DNA of 64,000 bases from Eutreptiella sp. 'Long Island Sound 2002' (lineage: Eukaryota > Euglenozoa > Euglenophyceae > Eutreptiales > Eutreptiaceae), in assembly GCA_964036045.1 (NCBI GenBank), contig OZ038382.1, positions 153,338,961-153,402,960 on the forward strand, given 5' to 3'. This document shows positions 42,884 through 54,279 of this stretch, piece after piece. Made by a program: the position numbers and the translations under genes. The notes beneath the pieces were generated by a model that saw only the letters and a list, made by a program, of their open reading frames with translations, had not been told where the DNA came from and searched no databases. The number at the start of each line of letters is the position of its first letter. Positions within the stretch are counted from its first letter, which is position 1.

Positions 42884-45668
42884 GATAGTTTTTTTCTTAA
42901 CAAGGTTGACTCCGGTTGGAGTGTTGAAGCAAACACCAGCGCTGACCGACCGGCCGCATCCCGACGGCGATTTTTCGGCCAATCCTCTTCCAATGCACTT
43001 CAACCGCCACCAGCTACCTGCCAAATGCTGGTAATGTGCCAACCTCTTGGTTACCAGCTTGCCATGGCATCATTGTTAGGCATGCGGAATTACACAAACC
43101 GCCTTCTAGCTCGGACGTTTACTGTTATTCTCTGCCGTAGGCATAGGCCGCAAGTCCTTGTCCAGCACTCAGCCCGCTATTTCTTGTCTTTGTCCACTTT
43201 TGTACAGTATGCGCTTGTAGGTGAGGTAAAGCGCTTCATCAGCTGTTTTGCAGCCTTTAGCCCCCCTGTAGCCGGACCAGATGCTCAGTATCTCCTTTGT
43301 GTCGGTGCCTTATGCCATGCCCCTTGGTGTCGCTTGGGAGCAGCTCCTGGTCGGCAGAATCGGCGAGTGGCGACGCACATGGCCCCAAGTGGCCTGACGG
43401 TGCCCTTCGCTCCGCCCGCCGCGCTTGCCCGCACTGTCAAGATCGATTCGAATCACATGTTCGGCTGAAATTCAGACCAGTGAAGGTTGTTGCAGTGACA
43501 AGCTTCCGTGCATTTTCCGGCGTTGTTACACACTGTCATACGCGTTCACACATTTCCATACATGTTCATGCCATCATTTGCACACATTGTCATACATTTA
43601 CATACATTTTCCTATATTTTCGTAATCCGGCAGTGACCTACAGTTTGCACCTGGCGACCACATTTCCTCGGGGCTGCTATGACAGTTGTTTCTCAACAGC
43701 ATGTTTCTTTTGGCGCCACACCTGCTTGGTGTTGTATTATATATCGCGCTGGACTTCATCCTATTTCTTGGGCACGAAGGGTCCAGGCAATGGCCAGACG
43801 AGGGGCTTGGGGGAACAGCCCGAGATGATTGGATGATGGTGCAGGTGTGGGAATAGGCATTGGGGTTGCAATCAATTGGGTGTACATTTCTGGGACCCAG
43901 CTTTTCCTTGTGTATGACCAGCGCTGGGCCTCGATTGGATTTTGAAGTGGCCCCCAAACACATCAGAATTCTATGCTTGTGGGGTGGAGTGCAGAGCTTT
44001 GCCACCCTCTGGGGGCTGGGGGGGGGGGTCCCTGGCCACCTCCCAGCAGTGTGCACCCCCTTGGTATGTGCACACACCATTTATGTCACACCAGTGGGGT
44101 GGTCTGCCGTGCGAATTTTGTCCTGGTTCCATTTTGCATGGCAGGCCTACACTCAGATAGGGCATGCCATTTTTACTGATGTGCCATCCAGTGTCTATGA
44201 AGTCGTTCGAAAAGCACAGTCGGTTCCTGCTGACGGCGTCCGCAGTGGCTGCATATGACTGATTGGTGCATGGTGCAGGGGTGAACCCTTGTCCGTTCCA
44301 TCAGATCACAAATTAAACTCATCCTGTGGAACCGCAATGCGGCTTTCACATCTCATGGCTGATTCACCATTCTCTCATTTCATTGGCTGTCTGTGGCGCC
44401 TGTGCGTGTAATGTTTGCGTCACCATCACGAAGGGGTACGGATGGCATCCAGGCTGTATAACTATCAGTCAACACATTCAGTGCTGCACGTTGATCTTTT
44501 TGAAAGTTTGGTCTGCTATGTTTCACATATCTACATGTGCAGCTTCAGACCGGGAGGACATGTGTGTCCCACAGGAAGTGGTGAGCCCGCCACTGTGGGC
44601 ACCCTGTCCGTACAAGGCAATTTTTTTTGTGGTCGCACCAGCTAGTTGGACTTCCACACCAAAAACAGTGGGGAACAGTATCCCCCGCACACAAGTGGTT
44701 CCTAGCCAGTAGCTCTTGGTAGGTGACTGTGCTAAACAGGGTACGTCTACCGAAGGTTCCACTTACACCTTTGCTTAGCTCACATTAATTGGGTTTTATC
44801 CCGCATCCCCCCCCCCCCCTGCGCCTTGTCCAACCACCCCCTGGTCAAGTGACACTTTTTTGCTTTTCAACACTATCGGATGACCACTGTGAGGTCAAAG
44901 GTTAAAACATTACTGGTTGTTGTGTAAAGGGTGGGGGGGCGGCTGTTGGCCAACCGTTGTCCACAGACATTTTTCTGTTTCTTGTCAAGGGTGAAAGAAA
45001 ATTTTTGTGGCTCAAAGCCCCTTCAAGGGTGTGGGTCTGAGCTTACGGCAAGGATAGCATTGTTCCTATGGGTTCTTGCTGTATAATGAGGCCAAACATA
45101 AAGGCAGGGGTATACTCCCCACCTATGGAAGTATTACAATTGCTGTACACTTTAGGAGGAGGGGGGATACCCCCCTCCCTGGACCCCCCCCCCCCGACCA
45201 AAGTGACCGTAGTGGGAAAAAACGAAATTTACAATAGGCAAAATCTGGTTGGGCCATTTTTGGTGCACAAATTTTTGGGTCCAGACCCCCCTCCCATCCC
45301 CCTCTTCTAATACTTCCCAGACCCCCCCCCCTGCGAGAGCAACACCCTTGTCAGAGCAACAGTCAATGTTGTTTCAACAATTTTTGGAAGCGAGTCCTAC
45401 TTTGCCCTGTACAAATACTCCCCCTTGCCCCAGCAACAGTGGGTGTTGTTTCCGTCAAAATTGAGATTTGAGTGTTGCTCTCGCAAATGCGAGGGAAAGG
45501 TATTAGCATGGAGACCATGAGTGTGGGGTATCAAGTAAAATCTTTGATTTTTGGCCATGTATTTATTTGCACAACCCTGGAAATGCTTGAGATTTTGCGC
45601 CCAAAGGAAAGTTTTCCGCAGTGACACATCATCTTGCTCATCAGTATTCCTGCCGAAAGAGGTGACAC
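42884..45668. other. Intergenic sequence
   Basis: No exon is supported. Noted: T-rich 3' flank of the carrier (42889-42897), an imperfect repeat of CATACATTTACATACATTTTC type at 43540-43620, a G run at 44020 and C runs at 44808 and 45187. Frames at 43025-43468 and 43860-44258 are open but have no supporting signals. Confidence 0.45.
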
Positions 45669-45920
45669 ATGAATCTTGTTGCAAGATGGAAGATCCAATA
45701 TTCAGATACCTCAAGGAAGAAGGAAGAAGGTGCGATCTTGGAAAAGCGTGAGGCCACCATCTATATTTGCCCAATTTGTGGCCAATGCGACACTACATGC
45801 AAGCTATGTTGATGCACAAGATGCACGAAGAAGTGCTCTTGCTATGTTAAGCGTATGCCCTCATTCCGGGGAAGCAAACTGTGGCATGCTGCAACTAGCG
45901 AACCCATCCAACCATCTTGA
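45669..45920 (+). pseudogene. Cys-rich zinc-binding ORF with an internal stop
   Basis: From ATG 45669 the frame reads MNLVARWKIQYSDTSRKKEE and reaches CPICGQCDTTCKLC, then a TGA at 45810, then CTRCTKKCSCYVKRMPSF in the same frame, ending at 45918. Ten Cys with CxxC spacing continue straight across the stop, so the TGA looks like a single-base change (for example from Trp TGG) in a formerly intact metal-binding domain. Reassignment of TGA is unlikely, because TGA closes the 24.0 kb and 45.9 kb frames. The source may be a transposon protein. No family recognised. Confidence 0.45.
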
Positions 45921-47860
45921 GCAGAAGACCTCAAGTCCCTCGGTGTCATGACAAAATCCTACAAGGCATGCAAGCTATCAAACCAATCAAATTGAAGATG
46001 GATTTCCCATTGGACAAGGAACAAAAGAATTGTGCAGCCCAATTGGATTTATACTGCAAGATGAAAATGCAAGTTCAGGTGGATAAGTAGTTTTGTATTT
46101 GGTTTAAAAAGTTTGAAAATAGGGGACCGCGGTACCAAAATTTTGCACTGTGTGCAAAAGCATCCCTTTGGTATAGAAACATGACAAGCACCTCAATAGA
46201 CCTCCCATCAACAAAGTTATTCACCTCTCCCACCCCTCTGCCTCCAAGTGGGGTGTGGCGGGATGTCCTCTCCCCTCAATAGTCAAATTGGCCCTGCCAA
46301 ATACTGCAGCAAGATGTTGTCCCTTCAGATTCTCATGATTCTTATGATATGCCAGTGCTTGAAATCGGGCACGCACATTCACACATGGGTATGCACATCC
46401 ATCCCCGTCCACACCCATGAACAAAGTATGTGGAGAAATGTGTGTGGTGGTACTATTGGATTGTAGGCTGAGGGGGGGTATCTGTGCCACACACACACCG
46501 CATGCTATTTTTACTATTTTTACGGCGGGTTACCGGGAATGGGTTGGCTTTTTTACCCCACTACAAAATGCCCCCGAAGGAGAGCAGACGCTTGGCCACC
46601 ACACGTGTGCAAACATTCCTCTTGCCCTATTCGTCGCCTCGGGTGACTTTGAACTGCGTGCACCTTTGTTGGTAGAATCTAGACTCTATCCCCATGAAAA
46701 ACGTAACCTCGAGGGTGTGCAAAATGCAGCAAAACACAATTCATCATGGGAGACGCCTACATGACACGTTTGTGATTGTCCTGAAAATAGTCTAAAAAAA
46801 CGGCTAATTGGGGCCTCCGCTACCCTTGTCCAAATAGCGGAGGGAAATTATAGCTCTTCCGGCCGAGCCACTAGTTAATCTACGGCTTCCGGGTCGGGCT
46901 AAACGGCCAAATCTCCGCGCCGCGCACACGCTGTGTCAGGTGCTCCGCCTAAGAACAATGGTGGAAGGTCTGCCATACTTCAATGCGGGAACAGTGCATG
47001 TTTTTACAAACATGCATGATTAAAGACATTTCATTTCGTGTTTGTATGACATTTTCCCATGGGGGGTTGTGTGTGATATAGAATTTACCCACATTGACTT
47101 ATCCACACTTATTGACACCCTACAGAGGTGGGGGTTATGTAGCCATGTTGATTCCTCTCCACACCCCGAGATAGCAGGCTTTATGTAGCCATACTTATGG
47201 GGACCCAAAGACAGCAAGGGTTCCCGAGCCAGGTCTTTCCTAGTGGAGGTTTTACAACCCATTTTAGGGTCCAGGGTGAGCAACACATTTTGGTATCAAC
47301 AGCAATGAGCAACAAAGGGGTAAAGATTATTTGTGTGCACACTGTGGCTCAAAACCACTGTAGAGCAAATTGCGTATCATGTGCAACAAATTTTGTGTGA
47401 TCTCGAGCCATCTCGCCCATTTTATGGCGAAGTTAGTGTCCAAGAATGACCATTTTGAGCCCGTTTGCAAGACCGTCGTGCAGAACACTCGGGGCGATCG
47501 ATAGTGTGTCATGTAGGCATTCCTAATGAGGGCCATCTGCTTCCACGGCAATTAGGCTATCAAATGATTCCTAACGGGTGTTCAATGAGGCGTCTATCAC
47601 GCCGTGGTGCCATGCGGTCTATTTTGAGGTGACCCACGTGAAGGAGTGAAGGATGCAGGCAAAGAGTCAGAGAATCCTCCTTGAAACCCATAGTTTCTCT
47701 AGATATACATGTGGCACAACATAGAACATAGGAAGAGAGAGTGATATGCTCTCCTCACTGGGGGCAATTTTTAAATATCCCCAGTGATGGGCGTGCAATA
47801 TGGCGTGGTGGGGTTGATTCCGGGTCTTTGAAAAGGGTACCGTCGGATGCTCGGGAAAAC
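45921..47860. other. Intergenic, with dispersed repeats
   Basis: A short open stretch with Lys and Asp (KMDFPLDKEQ) at about 45975-46090 may belong to the same relic as the Cys-rich ORF. Reverse copies of the TACATAACCCC repeat lie at 47108-47222. No other supported coding sequence. Confidence 0.4.
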
Positions 47861-48018
47861 GCTCGGAAGTTTGGTCACGAAAGCGGCTCAAACGAGGGAC
47901 TTTCCGGCCAAGATTCGGCGTCTTCCAGCATAATCCTCCACCAACGGGTCCAATATAGCAAGGAGCCCCTTTTGCTCTCCACATCCTCTACTCCCTTTAG
48001 CTGTACTCCTAAAGCACA

Positions 48019-48774
48019 ATGTTTCACCATGACTTCATCCTCCACAACTATACTGTATGGGTTAGGGGCGATGTCTCCAAGTTGGAGGCCTTTGCAAGCA
48101 TATGTCCTGTCCGTGCGGACCAATTAATGGTGTTGGCCTTTGTCATGAACTTCCCAGGAGCTACACCCTTGGACTACAAGGAGCTAGACAAGCTACCCCA
48201 CCCCCCCTCTGGCACAGTCAAGGTTGTGTGTCGCCCAATGGGGCCTTTTCAGGCTCCCCAGAGTTGCCATGCTCAAGCACTCTATTTCCGGGATGAGCAG
48301 GTTGTGCCAGCAGCAGTGCTGCAAGCCCTAGACCGCCTCCAACCAGGGGCGGGTTGGTCTATGGTTGCTCTTAGGCAACAGGAAGACCTGCATCTTCCTT
48401 CAATAGACTACTCCCTCACCAACAGCATGCTTTTGCCACAAATGTGCCTTCTGCTTCTCCAAAAGACCGGCCAAGTGGCTGCACAAGGTCGGCAGGCACC
48501 TCCAACACAGCAGGCCACCTTAACGGGCCTGCATGCTTATGGTTACCAACCCTGCAGCCGCCTCAATATCAGCACCAAGATAAGTCTAATTGATTTTGAG
48601 CGATTATGGTTCCCTCTTGAAGGCTCTGTGCCTCGGTGCACAGATATGCTAACATGGTTGGAGTTGCCCAAAGCTGTGGATGCAGAATGGGTGCCCAAGC
48701 GCATGGATGGATCCCCCCCCACATCAAATCTTCTTGTGGGACACAAAATAACAATTCCAATCCTATGGGTCTAG
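48019..48774 (+). pseudogene. Unknown ORF inside the putative element
   Basis: 251 codons from ATG with a natural residue mix (NYTVWVRGDVSKLEAFASI, LIDFERLWFPLEGSVP, TDMLTWLELPKAVDAEWVP). No motif recognised. The 3' end runs into a tandem duplication of about 120 bases (around 48720-48900, units beginning CAAATCTTC) that puts the next copy in another frame. It may be one exon or the N-terminal part of a larger broken frame. Confidence 0.4.
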
Positions 48775-48988
48775 GGTTAGGAATTGACTATGTCACATGG
48801 AGGAATATCCAAAAATGGATCCCCCGCAAATCAAATCTTCATGTAGGACACAACATAAAAATTCCAGTCCTGTGGGTATAGGGTCAGGAATTGACTATGT
48901 CTGGTTGCATCACTGCAGACCACCACCATTTGTGGGGTGAATGTAAGCAAAAAGGGTGTGTGGCCTGTCCATGGCTCAATAAGCACGG

Positions 48989-49731
48989 GTGAAGGACCTC
49001 TTTTTGCAGAAGAGGGGGTGTTTGAATCAAGTTCGGGAGCCCCATAAGTCTCAGGGTGTTTCAAACTTAGAAAATGTATATATCATAGAGCTTGTGTTGT
49101 ACAACACCAAGGGCAGTGCGTCCCGGCTTCTTGTTGTCGTACGGCGCACACTCCCGCCTGAGTCGCAATATCAGTTGGTGCAAGTTATGGCCTATGTGGC
49201 TAGAAGGTACAACCGTGGATCGCTACCATGTGATAGCCGGGAGCACCGGCATTTAGTGAGGGGTTGTTTCCTGGCCGGGATCAGCCTAACAAGCTGTGAG
49301 GCTCGGACAGTGATGGGCAGACTGCCAGGTGGCATGGTTTTGCCTTTGCCCTTCACTCACTAGTTTTGGCGTATTGCCGCATGGTGCACCTCTGTTATGG
49401 TTGCACAGAGTTGACCACTTGTTCATGGCGTGCTATGGGCTTGGTGTGCACATACATTGTGCACATCCTCCCTGAATTCGCCGAAGAGAGTTGCACCGCA
49501 ACGCTATATATGCACGGGTGGAGCCACACATGGTTCAACCTTTGCACCCCCATGTTGTTCTCTAATGAGGCAGGGGAGAGGGACTCAAGGGTTGCAAAAA
49601 GATATGCGCCTGTTACTAGTACACAACAGGATGGCATTATTTCCAAAACTTTAAAACACGAGCTCTACCAAAAGTTCGTGCGTAAGAAGCAAAAAGTTCC
49701 CTCTGCCAAAATTTGGGCTCCTGTCCATTGA
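48989..49731 (+). pseudogene. Broken ORF continuing in two frames
   Basis: Frame A is open to 49363 with coding-like sequence (VYIIELVLYNTKGSASRLLV, VVRRTLPPESQYQLVQVMAY). Near 49315 a second frame takes over (GFAFALHSLVLAYCRMVHLC) and stays open to 49731. Past that TGA the same frame continues in coding-like style (NVVLEGHKTWHAEVGTGQVG) to a further stop. A single-base change near 49315 and later stop mutations would explain this. Function unknown. Confidence 0.4.
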
Positions 49732-50178
49732 AATGTTGTACTGGAGGGGCACAAAACGTGGCATGCGGAGGTGGGTACCGGCCAAGTTGGAAAGTATCTA
49801 AGGTTGGCCCACATTGGGTTTGAAGAGTCGTGCCCAATTTAAATCACTAGTTGTGCCTCGTCTCAACTTTTGTTTGCGTCTCCAATGTTTAGGCAGTTTT
49901 CCTGTCTTTCCAAGTCCTGTGCAGTTTTCTTGTGCTCTGCTTGTGCAAACGTGTGCTGCACGTCGAAAGGCTAACAGGCAAGGGAAAACGTGCTGCTGAA
50001 CCAACCCCTAACCCTAACCCAAATACTGCTTCCATTGGCATTCACAGGTCCCACACACGCAAAACACATCCACTTCCTTGTTGGCACCTACGAAGGTGCA
50101 CGTTACAGAGCGAGTCTCTGTGTGCATTTATATAGTACAGCCACTTGCTTCTTGCAATTCAACGAGATGTTGTAATAA

Positions 50179-50709
50179 GCCTGCAAAGATTGTCCGCCAC
50201 AACACATTGCAAGCCACCATGTAGGTATACCTCCATCTGAGGGGGAGGATAGTGCAGCCTCATTTCAGGGCCCCGATGTACTTGCGACGGAACAACGTGT
50301 TCGGCGTGCACGAAAAGCTAAGTTGATGCTTATCCCCATTGTTGATGGTGACATTGAGCACCAACCAGTGGCGCATGGTAGCAGTAGTAGCAGCAGCAGT
50401 AGTAGTAGCCGCAGCAGCAGCAGCAGCAGCAGTAGTAGCAGTAGTGACAGTAGTAGTGAAGGCCCCTCTGGCACCGACTCCGATAATGGTGGGCAAGACG
50501 TATCCAGTGGCTCTACTGTAAGTACCAACAATTCTGATTCGTCCTCGTCATCAGGCAGCAACACAGAAACCCCATCGCAAAGCAAGAAGTATCGCCGTGT
50601 GGTTGTACGTATTGGAAAGGAGGTTGTGGATGTGGACGCCATTTCCATTGACGCATGTCCAGTACGTATGCTAAGCGAAGGAGGGGACAGCGTTCACACT
50701 TCAAGTTAA
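50179..50709 (+). CDS. Ser-rich ORF at the end of the putative element
   Basis: Open for 176 codons after two stops at 50173-50178, in the same frame as 49366-49731. It runs KDCPPQHIASHHVGIPPSEG, an Arg/Lys-rich stretch (EQRVRRARKAKL), a polyserine tract of about 25 residues encoded by AGC/AGT (50389-50459), a Ser/Asp/Gly-rich part, and a basic hydrophobic end (KKYRRVVVRIGKEVVDVDAI). There is no ATG near its start, so it is an exon or the tail of a decayed frame. The AGC/AGT repeat itself is a microsatellite. Confidence 0.45.
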   Translation, partial: ACKDCPPQHIASHHVGIPPSEGEDSAASFQGPDVLATEQRVRRARKAKLMLIPIVDGDIEHQPVAHGSSSSSSSSSSRSSSSSSSSSSSDSSSEGPSGTDSDNGGQDVSSGSTVSTNNSDSSSSSGSNTETPSQSKKYRRVVVRIGKEVVDVDAISIDACPVRMLSEGGDSVHTSS

Positions 50710-50905
50710 GTACAAACTTTATTCTTGCCTTTCTTTTGCACTGCCTAGGTATAATGGCATCTCCTATGGTGCGCAAAGATGTTGGATACACACCTGGAAG
50801 TTGTCGAAACGGCTTGGAAAACCGCTCGGAAGTTTGGTCAGGAAAGCGGCTCATAAAATGCAACCAATATCGGTAGCAATGTCCCGGGGACTTTCTGGCC
50901 AAGAT

Positions 50906-51274
50906 GCCCAGGGGTGCTTGGAAGAAATTTTCCATGCTATGTTGCTTGCAATTTTTGAAATCCCCCCTGCGGCATGAGTCGGATTTGGTGGGCATACATG
51001 GGTGGCATTCCGAAAAATCCTAAGCAATATGAGTAGCATTTTCTATCCATTTTTTACCTTTCATGCTGTGCGCCTCAACGACATGTGAAGGTGGAATGCC
51101 ACAGCAATGCATTTGGATGAGGGGGCGGTGTGATGGCATAGTACACGACAGGGAGTGGCAAGGGAGTGGCAGTTCCCAGAGTGCATCATCGAGCCAAGTT
51201 GTGTGACAGAAGAGGGTTATTGCAGCACCCCAGCCATTGTGTAGTTGGAGCAGCCCCTTAACTTCTTTGTGCAG
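50906..51274. other. Gap or intron before the next gene
   Basis: No exon seen. It ends in a pyrimidine-rich acceptor (ACTTCTTTGTGCAG) at 51274. Confidence 0.4.
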
Positions 51275-54200
51275 GAACCGCCAACAAGATGTTTTTGCAT
51301 GTGGATTACAAACGGATGCATGCCCCCACATTGCCTGCATGTCGGCGCACCTTCCTGCAGGCTGCCAAGGCACAGTTCCATCCTACCCCCAGTGATGCAA
51401 AATCAACGGCTTCGTGGGTGCAAACCAAGAAACTGCAGGCAAATCTGATCTATGCCAATAAGAGTGGCATGCTTGGGCGGATCGTGGCACTGGAATACAG
51501 ATGTTCCAAGATTCTGAGGTAGCCCACCTTCTTTGGTTTCAGGTAGGCCATCACTGAGCACTCTCTTTGTTGGATGGTGCAACCTCAGCTCCCCAGTCCA
51601 TCGTAACCCTTCCTTGAGTGTGCAACAGTCTTTGATTGTGGCAAAAAGGCAAGGGGACCAGAAGTGATGTGAACCACATGCAAACTGTGCGCTCACTGTT
51701 GTCCGTGAGAGAGCACTTGTGGCACATGAGTCGCCAATGCCTCAGCACACTCTCTCCACACGGACAGCACATGGTCCCATTTTATGGTCATTTTTTCGAC
51801 CTATGGGCAAGAGGGCCCTGGCCAGCCTTTGTAAGCATCTACCACAATCTTTGGGACAGTATGTTGGTTCATGGCAGAAAACACACACTGACAGCAAACA
51901 GTGACTGCAGACAAAGAAAAGGGATCCCAAGAATGGCATGTGACACATTGCCCAATTGGGCCAAGTTTATGTCCATGTTTTGCCATGGTTTTTTCCCTTT
52001 GCGCAGCAGGGAATTAAAGCCTTTTGGCAGCATGCCGAGGAGCTACCCATGAAAAGAATGGCTGGGAGAAGCAAACACATGTTCCAACTATGGAGGTGGC
52101 TCGTGGGCCGGCTCTTTCAGGAACTAGGCTTGTTTGTATTTTGAAGGAGACGAACACAATCGTCTTGGACTCATCATGCTCTCTCCAACACACCCAGCTA
52201 GCAGTTGCTGCCCAGCAGCCTTGTGACCCTCCAGAGGGCCCACTGCAGCAAGGGGAGTCCCTGAAGAGTTCAGTGTCTTTATGTGCCCTCTGGGCATGGT
52301 AGGGCCTCTGCCTCTCATCTCTTGTCCAGGTCAGCCCCTCAATGACACTGTGTTCCATGGGGATTGCAGGGAAATGTGCTCCTTCATTCTGCAGTGCGCC
52401 CCTTCCACAACCATGCGTTCTGACCTGAATGGACATGTGTCCTTCTCACCGGATGATTAGCATGATGAGATTCAGAACGTGAAGACGGTACTCCATTTTT
52501 ACAGTGTTTGCTTATAGCAATGTGTGCATGTAGGTGACCCACTATTTTTTGTGCAAGGGGCAATGACCACCAAATCTATCATGGCTGGTTTTTAGATGTG
52601 ATCTAAGTCCAGGTCCAGAGGCACTCGGGCATTGATTTTTGTACAATGGCAGCATTGATGAGCCCGTCAATGGCACCCACTTTCAGTGGACTTCCATCCC
52701 AAGTGGCCCCTCACGTTCAGGGGTCTCAAAAAACAAAACAAAGAAGCACACAGTTCTGGCTCCCCCGCTTGTTTCCAGAAGCAGCGCCATATGAGGCGAC
52801 TCCAAGTACCCTTGGATCAGGGATGGATATAATTTTCGCCCCATTTGGGGGTCTGGGTCCAGGGCGGGGGGTCGTTTTTTGTGACTGGTCGCAAAAACTA
52901 AAGGGCCATAGCGGGAAAGTGCAAACCCCAAAAATATTGTGACCAAATAAGGTGTCTCCGCAGGGCATGGGTTCTGCACAGGGCAGCCTGAGCACATGCT
53001 CTGGAACAAGTGTGTTGCATATCCCCAACTCTTCACGCACCCTGTTATGTGTACTAACTGGATGCCGTGCATTTAGGGAGCAATTTGACGACATCAGCCC
53101 AAGTTTACTTTCGTCCAGAGGGATCATCCCGCTGTTGATCAAAGATCCTGTGGCCGATGCGCTGGACCGGTTTCTCAGAGAATTTTACTACCCCAGGGTG
53201 GTGGATGACCAAATCCGCAGTACCTTTCAGGTTATTGCCCATCCTGCCCAGCCGGCTCCTCTCCATAGCCTCAACTCTTCTCCGGGGTGAGAGCAGGGAT
53301 TTGGGCAGTTTGTCAGGACTGACTTTTTTCTATTGTTTCCCAAAGACTACCTGTTCAAGACCACCTGTGATGTCAGTGGTGGTATTGATGGCGGTTGATG
53401 GTGAACAAATGGCAGTTAATGCCCAGCTGATGATGGTTGATGACCAAGCTAAGGGGGCATCCCTCTACCTGTCGCCCCCTCCCTACATCAGACAAGATGT
53501 AGGGACAAGGTGATGCCATTGATGCACAAAATGCGGCCCCTGCTCCAAACGTCAGCAGTGATTCGGTCCCATGTTGAGAATTACACGGCATGCTTTTGCC
53601 TGCTGCCATGCACCATACCTGGTTCATGTTCCAATCGCATTCACCATGCGGATTGCATGTTTGGATGAGGCAGCAAAAGCAATATGAAACAAAGAGGAGG
53701 GGTTGGTAACAAGTGCACACAAAAAGCCATGCGATCCCAGCAGCCAGGGGTGGCGCAAAGTGCACACAGAAAGCGGTGGATGGTAGGGGATCTGGGGGGC
53801 TGGCCGCTAACAGGTGTGCATGGCGGCGCTTGGGTGAGGTGTTGTGGGATGGGGGTCGTGTGCCTGCAGAGGAGTGGTGGCTTTACATCAAACGTTTGTT
53901 GTAGGTCTTCTTCTTACTTCTCTTCCTTATCTTGCTTGCCCTTGTACTACCTGTTCGTGTGGAGGTTGTCGCAATTTTCCTCCTTGTAGCGTTGTATGGG
54001 GCATAGTTGAATGGAGCCATGAAATCTGCATGCGCACGAACAGCCATACCGTCTGACTGGGAGCTGCAGTGGCGGCAGGAAAAGGACACCGAGGATAGAC
54101 ATGCTGCAAGCAGGGAGCCTCCAGGTCCGCCGGTGCGTTGTGCGTTCCCCCTGCAGGTGGCCTACAGCACCCTGCTTCGGATGCTACAGCACCGGCAAGA

Positions 54201-54279
54201 GATGGCTTTCAACGATTTTCTCATCAACGTGATGTCTGGTCATTTGGAGAATGCAGTCGCTGTTACCGATGAATCGTAG
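51275..54279 (+). CDS. Last three exons of an unknown helical protein
   Basis: Exons: 51275-51518, 53077-53230 and 54157-54279. Introns: 1558 bases (with a TACTAAC branch site 21 bases before its AG) and 926 bases. Phases agree (2 then 0) and the frame ends at TAG. At least 173 residues are seen. Exon one has Lys/Gln-rich helices (WVQTKKLQANLIYANKSGML). Exon two contains IIPLLIKDPVADALDRFLRE. Exon three has LLRMLQHRQEMAFNDFLINV, which looks like the last helix of an EF-hand (xFxDFLxxM) though no acidic loop precedes it. It ends AVAVTDES. The upstream partner must end in phase 1 and was not found. I do not recognise the family; a degenerate EF-hand protein is one option. Confidence 0.6.

Larger units (their letters stand above)
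47862..50905 (+). mobile_element. Putative decayed element bounded by direct repeats
   Basis: CGCTCGGAAGTTTGGTCA(C/G)GAAAGCGGCTCA occurs near 47862 and again near 50822 in the same orientation, followed in both by GGGACTTTC(C/T)GGCCAAGAT; the second copy has about 30 extra bases in between. The 2.9 kb between them carries plus-strand frames interrupted by stops and frame changes (48019-48774, 48989-49731, 50179-50709). Direct repeats around decayed ORFs would fit a transposable element or a large segmental insertion. I cannot show target-site duplications, and a dispersed repeat landing twice by chance is the alternative. Confidence 0.4.

Noticed and set aside
50000-50022. Telomere-like CCCTAACCCTAACCC
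   Set aside because: Only two to three units and no array; similar words occur in introns and minisatellites (950-965 and 17.7 kb). This is not a chromosome end.
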